Source of the DNA: Isoetes taiwanensis
Lineage: Eukaryota > Streptophyta > Lycopodiopsida > Isoetales > Isoetaceae
Assembly (NCBI GenBank): GCA_021234155.1
Contig: JAJEKV010000111.1
Location: 1,742,968 to 1,806,967, forward strand
Reading direction: 5' to 3'
Length of the DNA: 64,000 nt
Shown here: positions 1 through 12,813 of the stretch, one piece after another
How the letters are laid out: every line of letters begins with the position of its first letter
Position numbering within the stretch: the first letter of the stretch is position 1
Notes under the pieces: generated by a model
Database searches by the model: none
What the model saw: only the letters and a program-made list of their open reading frames with translations
What the model was told of the DNA's origin: nothing
Translations under genes and position numbers: made by a program

Positions 1-227
1 TCTATTGTCGTCTACCATATCACAAGCTCACTTATAGAACCCTAATACATGCACCATGCACTATTTTAGCTTTTGACAATTAGTTAAAACAATTCCCAGT
101 CTGTCAATTCGTGTAAGAACTGTTATCATTAATACATAATCATCTTAGTTAGCTTCACAGGATTTTACATAGGGTTGTGTCCCTCTGCATGCACACCATA
201 ATCTTAGCACCAAATATGGTCATATAA

Positions 228-256
<29 letters not shown>
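1..256 (+). mobile_element. Possible 3' end of a poly(A)-tailed retroposon inserted in A's 5' LTR
   Basis: Sequence 1-228 has no counterpart upstream of the matching point in A's 3' LTR (61065). It ends in a run of 28 A (229-256) exactly where LTR homology begins. A poly(A) tail at an abrupt homology break is what a LINE, SINE or processed transcript insertion leaves. No ORF or tRNA-like head is visible, because the rest lies off the window. It could also be a simple A-tract at a deletion junction. Confidence 0.3.
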
Positions 257-258
<2 letters not shown>

Positions 259-1474
259 CAGAATTTTATGCCTTATATACCCGAGCTTTCTTTTGTAAAA
301 ATGCCTGTGGGATATTTCCTATGAATTCTTGAAGAACCCTAGAAACTTGATCATGCCAAGAACCATTTTTTCTGCTGATTCAACGGCCTAATCATTGGAT
401 CCAAGCCAAGAAACAAACCCATGCACTAAAAACAAACAAAAGCCATGGATTTTACCATGAATCAACCAAAAAAGGGGATTAGAAAAAGGGGCTTTGGCTA
501 TCAGAGAAGGGGGGAAGCTTGGAGCATGAGAACATGTCAATTTGGCTCTGAAAGAAGGACTGAGGACTCTTATTTGAAGAATAGCTTCCATATTTCAGTT
601 TTTTGACATGCCTTGAGCAAAAAAATCCAAATTCTTGATGTATTTTCATATTTCCTTTGAGATTCTGATATAATACTACCCTTGGCATTGTTATGAAGTT
701 CAAATAGATGCTATTCAAGTTGTTTCATGCGAAGTTTTTGATTTTTGAGCAAAATCCCTGATATGTCACTGAAATTCAACTGTCCCAAGTCTGCAAGTTT
801 AGCCATGCCCCATATGCAAACTATATCCCCAAAAACTCTGAGCTTAATTTCCATGACTCTCTTGCTATTCATCGTTCATTCAAAATAAATTTCATGATTT
901 TAGCACCCATAAATCCATAGTTATGGTTTTGCAAATTTGGCTGTTCTAGAACTGTAAAAATTTCTGAGACAGTCATTGAAGTTTCCTCTTCCAAGCTTGC
1001 CTTTTCAAAAATCCATAGATTTCCAACTGCTCATCCAAAAATTCTGAAACTTTGTCATGTGCATGCTTTCCTATTCACCTTACCCCAGTCCAAGTTTCAT
1101 GATTTTAGGACTTTTTCCTCTCAAGTTACAGATCCCCAAAGTTGGTTGTTCCAAACGTTACAAAATTTCTGATACACCCATTGAAAATTGTCTGTTTCAA
1201 GTCTGCTTGTTCAAAAATCCATAGTAAGCAAAGGAAGCTTCCAAAAACCCTGAAATTAAATACCAAGTATGCTCTACTAATGTTCTCTCACCATTCCAAG
1301 TTTGAATAAGTTTTAGTGCACGGATCCCAAGATATGGATATGCAAACTTTACAGTGGAACTTTTGCAATTTGCTCCATTCTAATCCATCATTTGCTTTGA
1401 GGATTGATCACCCCAAGTTATCTGGAGGTTCTAAACCACTGAGGTTGAAGGTTTTGCCAGGAACACCTTCAACA
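257..1474 (+). repeat. Element A 5' LTR (3' portion)
   Basis: This stretch is collinear and highly similar to 61065-62331. The main differences are two indels: the right copy has about 20 bp extra near 61204 and about 40 bp extra near 62175. Both copies end ...CCAGGAACACCTTCAACA. The left copy then meets a PBS and the right copy meets unrelated sequence, which is the signature of an LTR pair. The upstream part of this LTR is missing from the window. ORFs called inside it are not conserved and are not genes. Confidence 0.85.
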
Positions 1475-1477
1475 TTT

Positions 1478-1495
1478 TGGAGGTCCTACCGAGAT
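1478..1495 (+). other. Element A primer-binding site
   Basis: TGGAGGTCCTACCGAGAT lies 3 bases after the 5' LTR end. It begins with TGG, the complement of a tRNA 3' CCA. The same TGGAGGTCCTACCG occurs in element C just after its 5' LTR. From memory of plant tRNA 3' ends this best fits tRNA-Gln; that identity is inference. Confidence 0.6.
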
Positions 1496-2413
1496 CCTTT
1501 CTTGTATAAGAAAAGGGCATTTTGAAACAAAGATATTCATTGGAAGGGCCTTCTACCTATGTAAAGTTCAACATTCAAAATAAGCAACAAAGGCCATGGG
1601 ATACTTAAAAAGTTTCTTTTCTTTAATTAAAGGCTTTTATATCTATTAAGTTTGTAAAAAGTACATATGGACATATGTGTACAAGGAAGAACCTTTTTGG
1701 GAGGGTAGGTCTAAAGAATGTTTAAGAAAATATTCAGAAAATTAAAAGGCATATAAGAGCCTTAATAAGTTTACATGATTTAACCTTGATCATATAATTA
1801 CTTAACCAGAAGTCATTTTGAGGGTTGTTTTTAATTGGACAACCTGCGTTTCTTAGGCTCCTGCATGATGTGATATTTTCTGTACATCCCTTTATTAATA
1901 AGACAAACAATATAGGCGATTGCGCTAGTGAACTCTTCCAGGGTTGATTCGATCCGTCTTGTCCTTTGTGCTACATAGAATATGCCTCTTCACATCATAA
2001 CTGGTGGTGCATCTTTCTCCACCTCAGCTTCTTGAACGTGACAGCATATTTCCTAAAATTGAGACACAGAAACAAGTTAGAATTATAAAATTTAGACCTG
2101 ATTTTCGAAGATTTCATAGATCCACTTTATATCATATTTGGTCTGCTTGGTGACCAAATATAGCGAAACAATCTCCTCATTGAAGATAAGAAAGTTTCTT
2201 CCTTTTCAGATCCGCCATAAGAGAAGATAGATTCTCTAATCCGAAGGGTTTTTTGGAAAAAAGAATTCACTTGATGGCGAGACCTTAAACTGCCAAACCC
2301 GAGGTCATGGGTTCAAACCTGGCCAATATTGGTCTAGTAATGGGGACCTTAAAAATCCATTGCCCCGAGGTCGGGTTCAAGTAAGATCAACCGAGAACTT
2401 ATGGGGTACTTAT
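1496..2413 (+). other. Element A untranslated leader
   Basis: This is an AT-rich stretch without a coding frame between PBS and gag, cut at 2413 by element B. The 5 bases 2409-2413 (CTTAT) recur at 32868-32872 and are B's target-site duplication, so the leader continues at 32873. Apart from the tRNA-like segment near 2272-2400, I see nothing in it. Confidence 0.6.
2272..2400 (+). repeat. SINE-like segment with tRNA-type B box
   Basis: TGATGGCGAGACC (A-box-like) is followed about 30 nt later by GGTCATGGGTTCAAACC, which matches the RNA polymerase III B-box pattern GGTTCRANNCC. Spacing and order are tRNA-like. No tail or TSD was identified, so this could be a SINE remnant or chance similarity. 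Confidence 0.3.
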
Positions 2414-3007
2414 TGTTTGGGGTCTGGGTTCGGGAACTCCTGCAAGACAGCCCTCTGTGAGGACCCTTGGATCTAACAGGAGAATCCGGGAGCTATGTCA
2501 TGCGGGATTTGCAAGAAAAGAACAAGAAAAGGAGAACAGAACAAAAAGAGAACAATGAGATCGCAATAATGAGATAAACTTCCTTGATATCAATGAAAAT
2601 ACATGAGCTCTCGCAATCGAGAGAAAACTGAAGTGAGACAAGACTCAAAACTCATCTAAAAACTCATGTGCTAGCTCTACTCATATATATAGTACAATGG
2701 CCTTTGGCCCAATATAGACACTCTGACTGATCTCGGTGCCGACTCCTGGAAGGAGGCCTGATTTGCAGGAATGCTGGCGGTGCCTCTTGAAGTGCCTGAA
2801 ATCACGCTGACGTTGACGCGGGCAGTGACGGGCCGTCACTTGTCTGAGCGCCGCCTCTTGACGGCAGGCGCGCCCTTTGACTGCGTGGTCTGCTTGGTCT
2901 TCTGCTGGGCTTTGGATGACTGACCCGTGCCTGGTTGTGACTCCTTGGCCTTGACTTGGTCCGTCGTATGCATGAATAGTCCTGTACCAGGAGGCACAGG
3001 ACTAACA
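2414..3007 (-). repeat. Element B 3' LTR
   Basis: This 594-bp copy matches 32272-32867. It begins TGTTAG and ends AAACA on the minus strand. AT-rich parts of the two copies are nearly identical; differences cluster in GC-rich stretches around 2735-2790. The end of the extra ORF of B (stop at 2836) lies inside it. Confidence 0.95.
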
Positions 3008-4518
3008 CTCCCCCCCACCAAACGACGGAGGAAGCGTTTCTGATGGTAGGAACCCAGCAGTGTGAAAGTGATCCTCACGGGAATGAGGACGGGCCCGTTG
3101 TGATAATTTCCAATGAGGTCCTGGCGTGTTTGAAGAGCATCAGGGGTGTTTAGCCCAAGGGCAGGATCTGCATCAAGGAGGAAGCGGGAGCGCACCATAT
3201 CTTCCAAGGCAGCATGTGCTTCCGAAGGGACAAACTGGCATTCCATGAGAAGGCAGGTTTGGAGACCGAAGGCACTGACGCTGGCATTCGGGTTGCAATG
3301 AAAGATGGGACACTGCCGATTTAAAGAGCTAACCAGGAGGCACTTGAGAGCAGCACAGAAGCCAGCTTGACGGTGAACAGAAGGATCTGGGGAGGTGGCT
3401 GCATTGTGCAAGAAGGTATCAAGACCATGAAGAGCATCATCAGGCTTTTGCCAACCATGCGCATTAGCAATATAGATCCAATTGGTATTGTGATCCAAGG
3501 TGGCACCATCTTCCCACTCAGAACATCTGACAAAACGGGGATCCCACCGAAGATCCGTCGAGATCTGGGGAGGAGTCCACCCAGCATGGCCATCCATGAC
3601 CTTTATCCAAAAGGGAAGACGCCAGTCGGAAGTGAGAAACCATGGGCATGGAGGGACACCCAGTGAAGCATATGGAGAGGGAGCCATGCCCGTGGGTGTG
3701 GGCTGCTGAGCCTGCTCCCTGAATTCGCGTACAAGGGCGGGATCAAGAGCTTTGCACCACCGATCCCACTCAGAAGCAGAGAGCCGAGAGTATACAGGAG
3801 GGCTATCCCAACCCGTGGGGACTGTCTTGCTATCCAGAAGAGCACGCAGTTGATTGTAGCCTGCCAAGTGCTGCATATAAACTTGGGCAAAGGAAAGATC
3901 CTCAGGATGCCCAAGGTTCTTCCGTACTTGTTCCAGCGTTTCGGCTTGCCATAGAGGTAAATGATGAGCAAGCTCAGGCATGTACTCCTGATGAAGAGCG
4001 TGTGTCCTATCATGATCTGACAGATAGGGGTTGTTGTCCAAGAGCAACCATTGAACCTGTGAGTCACCCTGAAAGTTTTGATGTGGCCCATCACGAAATT
4101 TGTCCTGAGTATCAACCAGATAGAAGTCATGGAAAATGTACGCCATTGGCTGAACAACTCTGAAGGTGATCAAATCCGGATCGTCACAGTGAATGAGGTC
4201 AAAGACTAAAAGGGCGCAGAGTAAACCTTTGTCTTCAACAGAGAGGTCCGGCGTATCGAAAAAATCCTTAGTGCGCAGTGGACGTCAACTGGGACCATCC
4301 GCCGCGATACCACTTCGAGAAAAGAAAGAGGTATGCGGGCAACCACATAATCGAGATAACTGGAAGGAATAGCGAAGTCTACGGGCATGTTGTTGGCGAT
4401 GTTAATGTAGCCTTCTTGCTTGGTTTGGGCCTCTTCGGCAGATTGGACAGCTTGCTGGAGCTGATTTTCAAGATCGCGGATCCGGTTGTCCTTTTCAGCG
4501 TAAGACGGATCGATCACG
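2836..4518 (-). pseudogene. Element B extra ORF, 3' portion (unrecognised protein)
   Basis: This is the downstream part of a long ORF between integrase and the 3' LTR, cut off from its 5' part (15168-13684) by D1. Frame 1 (4518-4206) encodes a charged coiled-coil-like stretch containing RIRDLENQLQQAVQSAEEAQ. A second frame is open from 4284 to 2836 for about 480 residues and runs through the polypurine tract into the LTR. It ends in a Gln/Lys/Ser-rich tail with KRRRSDK, a nuclear-signal-like cluster. The apparent start at 4173 is a TTG, so the protein really enters from the upstream frame through a frameshift near 4284-4206. I do not recognise the fold and see no signal peptide or membrane helix, so an envelope role is not supported. 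Position resembles the 3' ORFs of Athila-like elements. Confidence 0.7.
3008..3020 (-). other. Element B polypurine tract
   Basis: On the minus strand TGGTGGGGGGGAG abuts the TGTTAG start of the 3' LTR. A G/A run in this position primes plus-strand DNA synthesis in LTR retroelements. It lies inside the open extra ORF, where it is read through as coding sequence. Confidence 0.85.
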
Positions 4519-4550
4519 CATTGCCCGACCCCAATTTTGGTCCACGGTTG
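4519..4550 (+). repeat. D1 left terminal inverted repeat
   Basis: The core CCCCAATTTTGGTCCACGG matches the left end of D2 (CCCCAATTTTTGGTCCACAG) and, inverted, the right ends of both copies. The outermost bases are degenerate (CATTGCCCGA instead of CACACTGA). Confidence 0.75.
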
Positions 4551-5560
4551 TTTTTAGTTGTACCGGAAGTGTTGTTTTATGCCAAAAACAACACCAAAAT
4601 GGCCCCAAAAGTCCACGCGGCCTGTTTATCCGGATTTTGCACAAAGAGACAAGTGGTTTTTGGCGAAAAATCCACGCCAGTAGAAAAAATTGACATAGTT
4701 TTTGTGAATTTTTGTCAACGTGTACTTTTTTCCTTCACTGTTGTTTTTTGGCGTAACCATGCGTTGTTTATCTTTAAAATAGCACGTGTAGGTTTTAATT
4801 TTACTACACCTGAAAAATTAAATTACAACACTAGAAATAAAACACTACAAAGAAAAAGAACACGAGGAAATAGAAAATTGATGTTTTCAAGTGTTCTTTT
4901 TCTAATATGGACATCTTTGTTTCAAGTGTTGTTTTGCAAAATAAAAAAAAAAAAAATCACGTATGGCCTTTTTTTAATTTATTTAAACCCTACATGTGTT
5001 ATTGAAATCTAGCTATAGTTTTCTAAAATAAAGACATGTAAAAAAAATATTATAACACGTAGAAAAAATGTGTGTTTCTAATGTGGTTGTTTAACTAATG
5101 AGATATTGACACGTGGTATACTTTTTAAATAAAAAAACATTATTCTAGCTAATCAAATATGGACATGTGGCATACTTTTGAAATACAAAAAGCATTATTA
5201 TTACATGTAGAAAAAGAAGGTATTGTTTTTAATATGTCTTCTATCAAATCAAATGTTGACACATGGCACACATTAAAATAAAAAATTACTATAAACCACA
5301 ATTTAAAAGCTAATATATTATGAATTTTATATTAATCTTTTTTATTGTAAAAAAAGAAAGCCTTTTTGGGAATCGAACCCAAACAAGTCCATAAGGCACC
5401 ATGTTATCTCCATTCTCATTTATACATAGTAATAGATTGCAATCTAAGTTTTAACATTAGATTAAAACATTCAATGGTTAAGGTTCAAAAGAATTGAATT
5501 AATGGTTAAGGTTAAAAACAATGTAGCACAATTGACTGTGCTAATTGGCTTTGATCAAAC
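4550..5560. repeat. D-family left subterminal region
   Basis: This region is collinear with 36240-37150 in D2. Shared blocks include the TTTATGCCAAAAACAACACC region, repeated TATTGACACGTGG-like phrases, and the segment with GGGAATCGAACCC. The ORF of about 240 codons here is not preserved in D2 and is not treated as a gene. Confidence 0.65.
5366..5384 (-). other. tRNA B-box-like motif in D1
   Basis: On the minus strand GTTTGGGTTCGATTCCCA matches GGTTCGANTCC exactly. The same motif with flanks sits at about 37011-37028 in D2. No convincing A box was found upstream, so this is a tRNA-like fragment or chance, conserved because the two copies are homologous. Confidence 0.3.
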
Positions 5561-8500
5561 CTCTTGGCGTAGATGGTTTAAGCATGCAATGCTATGTCCC
5601 AGGGCTTCATAGAGGCAACACCCATTTCAGTATGACATAGAGTTATATTTTAGATTCACCACAGCTTCCATTCCCTATTTTGTGGAACATAAAGGAGTTG
5701 TATACTACAGATTAAACTGTTATTTACTGAAAGCCACATAAAAGGCATCTGACATCTGCCATAGCTGGTGTTCATCAAAGCGTCATAGCTAGTGTTTATC
5801 AAACTGCCATAGCTGTGTTCATCAAAGCGTCATAGCTAGTGTTCATCAAAGCGTCCTTGAAAAAAAAAACAAAAAACGTTAGTACGGGAAGCAAAAGGTT
5901 TATATGCAAGACAAAAGAAACCCAAATGGATCATACCTGCTGCCATCTCAGCCAACTAGATGCCGCCAGAAGTTGTCACTTGTTTGTTAGAATGACACAA
6001 AAGAATCAAGGGAGAAAGATTACTAGAAAAGACTGAACAGATAATAGCACAACGGATCTTTGTTAGGTCTGTTAGACCTGTGCAGGGAAACGAACCTGCA
6101 GGTTTTAGGCCTTGGACTGCGGATTTGTCTATAGCGACCCAAAACCAATTGAAACTATAAGAACCCAAATGCAAAGGAAGCCCTGTTTGTGGACGGGATT
6201 TTGTACCAAATGGAAAACTGCCTAGAACAAAATCAGATGGGGTTGGATTGAAGAAACAGAAGGTAGTGCGGAGCTTGTGTTATAAACAGACTTATATTGC
6301 GGATTGCAAGAATCAGAACAGATTCAAAGGAATGGACGCTGAATACCTGGGCAAATAACATACAGAATGCATTAATCAGAACCGATTTGATGAGATGAAT
6401 GTTGAAGACGAGTACCTGGCCTCTTCAACTTCAGAAAAAACGCCGCTTTGGCATACTTTGCATGAGCTAACAGGAATAAATCGGGCTGCGCCCATGTGAA
6501 TGGAATCGTCAACTAGTTTTGGGGCTTCCCATAGATCTGTCGCTTCTAAAAACAGATCATTCTAAGGATAAAATGACAACTGGCTTATTCCACCAGGCAG
6601 CTGTTTAGATTCTGTTGCTCCAGCATAGCAAAGCAGAAATGAATCGGCTGTTCTAACGCTCTCTTACTTAATTCGTTCCATCGATTGCATTCAGCAAGTC
6701 CGCAACCCTTCAAGCCCAAGCAAAATAATGCGCTTCCAGCTCGATCAAGCTTCCTAGTCCTGAAAAATGTTATGCTTTCAGAGTTTGGATTCAGAGAAAC
6801 AAAGCTTAGAAAATAAACGAAAAACAAGCCTCTAAGAACATAACAAAACCTATCGGATTTGCCATTGCCACAGCTGCCAAAGATTTGCCATCGCCATAGC
6901 TACCAAAGATTTGCCATCGCCATATTTGTCCGATTTGCCAAAGCCGCCGAATGTGTGCTCTACCGCTTCTACCGCCATGGATGTTTTGTCTACCGCTTCA
7001 TTCGGATCGCCATGGTTGTGTGCATGCAAGCGCCGGGCGGGAAAAGCATTAGAGGTAATTTGAGATCTCCTTTTGTCCCCATAAGAATCCTCCAATAGAA
7101 TGAGTACTCTACATCAAACCGCAATTAATGCAAAGCATTAACAACTTCATTCTTTGTCGTTTTTCCCTATAACTTTGATCTACTCATGAAAATTTGCGGC
7201 ATTTGTTGCATTAGAATGCGAGAATGAAAAGATCTTTCAAGTGATATATGGTTATGATGTATTTGAATACAAGCCATATGTGTTAACCTTAAAAATATAG
7301 TTTTTTGCTCTTTTCTTATATATTTACATCCCAAAAGATATAACAATAGGTTGTCATTAGAAAGTTCTTGAGGAGACGAATCCATTGCCACAAATAGTGT
7401 TGGAATCAGAGTTTTTGATCAAAAGTTATAGTAGAAAGTTGACACTGCAAAAGTTAGTTAGAACTGCATTAATTACTGCTGCCACATAATACTGGAATAA
7501 AATACACTGGAGCTCTTCTCTTATTGGACAGTTTAAAAAGCTGATGTGGCTTTTTAAGCATCCCTTAATGGGACAAAATGAGATCTCAAATTACCTCTAA
7601 TGTTAACCAATAGGATGAAACCAAGAGGATCGCCATCTTAGCCATCTATTTTTTCAAAATCTGGACCGTCCATTTCTTTAGTCCAACCAATAGGATGACA
7701 CCACGAAGATTGCAATCTCGGCCGTCCACCTCTGCCGAGATCTGGGCCATCTATCTGCGCTAATTTTTCACTGCATAGTTTAATTCTTATTTTCATTTCA
7801 ACATGTGACACCATGGGTCCTGCGATATTCACGCCATATAAAATGGCCAGGACATGCGCTACGTGTATACCCTTGCTATATTGGCCATGGCCATATGGCC
7901 TGCATATTTTCCATATTAAATTAAAACACTAGAGGAAACAAACTGGCCCGTCAATTATGTTGACCTAATTGTTGGCCCGTCCCATGCTTACACTCTCAAT
8001 AGTCGAATTATATCCCCAATGAGTTAAAAATCCCCCAATTGCCCTATGCCTTAGGACTTCAGTTTCTCAAGACATGTAATGGAACGAATTCACAAATACG
8101 ACTCGTGAAGGGAGTTGTTAAATTTCTTGAGTTGTTAATCTCGTGAGTCCAATTTGATTATGTTTCATCTATGTAAAATCGGCAAAATTTCACCATATCA
8201 AAATTCAAAATGCTTGGTAATGACCAATGGCGATGATTTTGTATCAAACTAAGCCGCATTGAGACAAGGGTCAATGTAAATAAACCTTTGGTTCTTTTTC
8301 TTTTCTTTCATCGCAATAATTGGATCACCCTTTCCTGCTCCCATGCTTAGAACCATTGCCAATCATGATTCTTCCTTAGGGCATCCTTCATTTAATCTGT
8401 CCGACTCCCTCTTCAACTCAAGCTGAGTTTACAGGAGAAGATTTGATAGATCTCCCATGGCGTTTTCTTTTGCAATAAAGGCAATTCTTACAAGGCGGAG

Positions 8501-9298
8501 AAGGAGCATAAGGGCACTATCTGCTTAAAGACCGTCCAGATTGCTCTTCAAATATTTGGCCTTGTAAATGTAATCCAACCTATTCTTGCTGCAAAGAGTG
8601 TTACTCTCTTAGATATCTGGTTCTAGAATCTATATCACGGGCATAGTCTCTTCAATTGTTGGAGAGCCTAAGACAACATTTTTCTTCCCCTTATAACGAC
8701 AATATGCTTGCTACAAAGACAATAAAATTTTAAAAAGACCAAAGTCTTTTTCTTTCTCATTGAGAAATCAGCATCTTTGATGTCTAATAAACACCAATCA
8801 TATTATCCAGATTATGCATCGAGAGAATACCAACAACCGGACTTGTACTGCATGAAAAATAATGATAGATCAACAAAATAAGAGGTCTCTCTTTGGTGCC
8901 ACATGTGGAGGTCACTCATCCTCCCGACGGACTTATATATTCTCACATCCTTAAATTTCGGGAGGTCCTCATACATGTTATTGCAACTACTTAGTCAATT
9001 GTTGATATTAATTCCCAGTCAACTACAAGGTCCTAACCTCATGCCGTAGGAGGCCCCATAATCATATCCTGTATAAACCTTCTCAAGATTCTCCCAATAG
9101 GCATTCATATGGGACTGCTCTAAAGATACATTAAAGAGACTCACTTGTGACACCAGCAAAGAGCATGGAAAAGATGATGTGGCCCTCCAATTGGTGACAT
9201 GACATGCCAAGTAAGCAAGGTTTGACTAGGCCACTAATGAAAAGATGCACATTTTTGGTTTTTCATGGGGTGACGTTGGCAAATTTTGGGTGGCATGT
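5560..9298. other. D1 interior without genes
   Basis: This part is mostly AT-rich with no coding frame I can support. Near 6857-6930 it holds degenerate GCCATCGCCATA hexamer-like repeats, also seen in D2 (37978-38200). A MITE-like inverted repeat lies at 7048-7600, and a 78-bp duplication (CCAATAGGATGA...) at 7610-7760. Confidence 0.5.
7048..7600. mobile_element. MITE-like inverted-repeat element
   Basis: ATTAGAGGTAATTTGAGATC at 7049 is repeated in inverted orientation near 7580-7600. The inverted arms are about 35 bp, continuing into TTTTGTCCC, and enclose about 0.55 kb without a coding frame. The termini suggest a small TIR element; no clear TSD was found. Confidence 0.45.
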
Positions 9299-12200
9299 CA
9301 ACTAGGCTCCAACATGCCAAGGTGGCTCAAACATGCCATCTAGGCTCAAATATGCCACCTAGGCTCAAATATGCCACCTAGGCTCCAATATGCCAACATG
9401 GCTCCAACATGCCAATATGGCTCAAACATGCCACCTAGGTTCCAACATGCCAAGGTGGATCAAACATGCCACATGTGCTCTGACATGCCAAGGTGGCTCC
9501 AACATTCCACCTAGGCTCCAACATGTCAAGGTGGCTCAAACATGCCACCTAGACTCCAACATGCAAAGGTGGCTCAACCATGCCACATGGGCTCCAATGC
9601 GCCAAGGTGGCTCAACCATGCCACATGGGCTCCAATGCGCATGTTTGAGCCACCTTGTCATGTTGGAGCCTAGGTGGCATGTTTGAGCCACCTTGGCATG
9701 CCTGAGCCACCTTGACATGTTGGAGCATAGGTGGCATGTTGGAGCCCACGTGGCATGTTTGAGCATGTTGGAGCCTAGGTGGCATGTTGGAGCCCGCGTG
9801 GCATATTTGAGCCACCTTGGGAAGTTGGAGCATAGGTGGCATGTTGGAGCCCACGTGGCATGTTTGAGCACGTTGGAGCCTAGGTGGCATGTTTGAGCCA
9901 TTTTGTCATGTTGGAGCCTAGGTGGCATGTTGGAGCCACCTTGGCATGCTTGAGCGTAGGTGGCATGTTAAAGCCACCTTGGCATGTTGGAGCCCACATG
10001 GCATGTTTGAGACACCTTGGCATGTTGGAGCCTAGATGGCATATTGGAGCCTAGGGTGGCATGTTAGAGCCCATTGGCATGTTTGGCGACCTTGGCATGT
10101 TGGAGCCTAGGTGGCATGTTGAAGCACACGTGGCATGTTTGAGCCACCTTGTCATGTTGGAGCCTAGGTGGCATGTTTGAGCCACCTTGGCATATTGGAG
10201 CCTAGATGGCATGTTGGAGCCAATTGGCATGTTTGAGCCACCTTGGCATGTTTGAGCCTAGGTGGCATGTTAGAGCCATGGTGGCATGTTGGAGCCTAGG
10301 TGGCATGTGTTGAGCCACCTTGGCATATTTAAGCCTAGGTGGCATGTTGTGAGCCACCTTGGCATGTTGGTGTCTAGGTGGCATGGTGGAGCCCACGTGG
10401 CATGTTTGAGCCACCTTGGCATGTTGGAGCCCGCATGGCATGTTAGAGCCAGCTTGGCATGTTGGAGCCACCGTGGCATGTTGGAGCCACCTTGGTGCCA
10501 TGTTTGAGCCACCTTGGTACCTCCTTGGTGGCATGTTTGAGCCACCTTGGCATGTTTGAGCCTAGGTGGCATGTTTGAGCCACCTTGGCATGTTGGAGCC
10601 TAGGTGGCATGTTGAAGCCTAGGTGGCATGTTTGAGCCACGGCATGTTTGAGCCTAGGTGGCATGTTGGAGCCTAAGTGGCATGTTTGAGCCACGTTGGC
10701 ATGTTGGAGCCTATGTGGCATGTTGGAGTCTAGGTGGCATGTTTTGAGCCACCTTAGCATGTTAGGTCCTAGGTGGCATATTGGAGCCTATGTGGCATGT
10801 TCGAGCCACCTTGGCATGTAAGAGCCTAGGTGGCATGTTTGAGCCCATGGCATGTTTTAAACCATCTTGGCATGTTGGAGCCTAGGTGGCATGTTGGGGG
10901 CTAGGTGGCATATTGGAGTCTAGGTGTCATGTTGGATTTTATGTGGCATAGAGCCTAGGTGGCATGTTGGAGCTCGAGGTGGCATGCCTGAGCCACCTTG
11001 GCATGTTGGAGCCTAGGTGGCATGTTGGAGCCCACATGGCATATTTGAGCCACCTTGGCATGTTTGAGCCTATGTGGCATGTTTGAGCCTAGGTGGCATG
11101 TTAGAGCTTAGGTGGCATGTTTGAGCCACCTTGGCATGTTGGAGCCTAGGTGGCATGTTTGAGCCACCTTGGCATGTTATTGGAGCCTAGGTGGCATGTT
11201 ATTGGAGCCTAGGTGGCATGTCGGAGTCCGCGTGGCATGTTTGAGCCACCTTGGCATGTTGGAGCATGTTGGAGCCACGGTGATATGTTGGAGCCACCTT
11301 GGCATGTTGAAGCCGAGATGGCATGTTGGAGCCAACGTGGCATGTTTGAGCCTAGGTGGCATGTTGGAGCCCACGTGGCATGTTTGAGCCACCTTGGCAT
11401 GTTTGAGCCCACGTGCGATGTTTGAGCCACCTTGGCATGCTTTGGATCCTAGGTGGCATGTTGGAGCCCGCATGGCATGTTTGAGCCACCTTGGCATATT
11501 TGAGCCTAGGTGGCATGCTTGAGCCACCTTGGCATGTTTGAGCCACCTTGGCATGTTGGAGCCTAGATGGCACGTTGGAGCCCGTGATGGCATGTTTGAA
11601 CCACCTTGGCATGTTGGAGCCTAGGTGAGCCCACGTGGCATGTTTGAGCCACCTTTGCATGTTTGAGCCTAGGTGGCATGCTAGATCCTAGGTGTCATGT
11701 TTGAGCACCTTGGCATGTTTGAGCCACCTTGACATGTTGGAGCCTAGGTGGCATGTTGGAGCCCATGTGGCATGTTTGAGCCACCTTGGCAAGTTGGAGC
11801 CTAGGTGGCATGTTGGAGCCCGCGTGGCATGTTGGAGCATGTTGGAGCCTAAGTGGCAAGTTTGAGCCACCTTGTCATGTTGGAGCCCAGGTGTCATGTT
11901 GGAGCCACCTTGGCATATTTGAGCCTAGCCACCTTGGCATGTTGGAGCCCACGTGGAATGTTTGAGCCACCTTGACATGTTGGAGCCTAGGTGGCATGTT
12001 GGAGCCCATGTGGCATGTTTGAGCCACCTTGGCATGTTAGAGCCTAGGTGGATTGTTGGAGCCCTAGGTAGCATATTAGACCATAGTGGCATGTTGGATA
12101 GGTGGCATATTGGAGCCTAGGTGGCATGTTTGAGCCACCTTGGCATGTTTGAGCCCTAGGTGGCATGTTGTTGTGAGCCACCTTGGCATGTTGGAGCCTA

Positions 12201-12362
12201 GATGGCATGGTGGAGCCCACGTGGCATGTTTGCGCCAACTTGGCATGTTGGAGCCACCTTGGTGCATGTTTAAGCCACCTTGGCATTTTTGAGCCACCTT
12301 GGTGGCATGTTTGAGCCACCTTGGCATGTTTGAGCCTAGGTGGCATGTTTGAGCCAAGTGGA
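9299..12362. repeat. 19-bp minisatellite array in D1
   Basis: Alternating 19-bp units GGCATGTTTGAGCCACCTT and GGCATGTTGGAGCCTAGGT (variant ending CCCACGT) fill about 3.1 kb. Units before about 9637 read in the opposite orientation (AACATGCCACCTAGGCTCC), then the array flips. Each unit pair has GGTGGC...GCCACC symmetry and can pair with itself. All long ORFs here are by-products of the 38-bp periodicity. The same units form three arrays in D2. Confidence 0.95.
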
Positions 12363-12704
12363 CAAAAATTTGGCCATTCCACATTTCTATGCCAGAAAAA
12401 GGTATGTACACTTAAATGATGATATCTTGAGTGTTTTTTAATATTTCTGGCTGATATTTGAAATGGCTATCAGGGAAAACATGTACGAACATGTGGAAAG
12501 AATTTTGGCTTGATTTACAACTAAGGTGATGGAGAGAAATTGGATATATTTTTCTCTCAATGAACTATAAAAAAGAACCAATAAACAATTTTTTGAATCC
12601 TGATTTCTATAAGGTTTTGTTGTGTGGTTTCAACTCCTGCAAGTCTGAATGGGACCTAAGATTATGTGAATATCCTCAAAAAATCGATTCGAGGCATAAA
12701 AGAG

Positions 12705-12813
<109 letters not shown>

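Noticed and set aside
4278-5012. Plus-strand ORF of about 244 codons at the D1 left end
   Set aside because: It starts within the TIR region and is not preserved in the homologous part of D2, which has different frames and stops.
9390-11900. Many ORFs of 60-138 codons in all frames with repeated LGSNMPRWLKHA-like peptides
   Set aside because: They are by-products of the 19-bp tandem repeat and occur on both strands and in all frames; no codon bias or conserved start.
9299-12362. CRISPR-like appearance of short regularly spaced repeats
   Set aside because: The units are contiguous without unique spacers, flip orientation and lie in a eukaryotic transposon; there are no cas genes.
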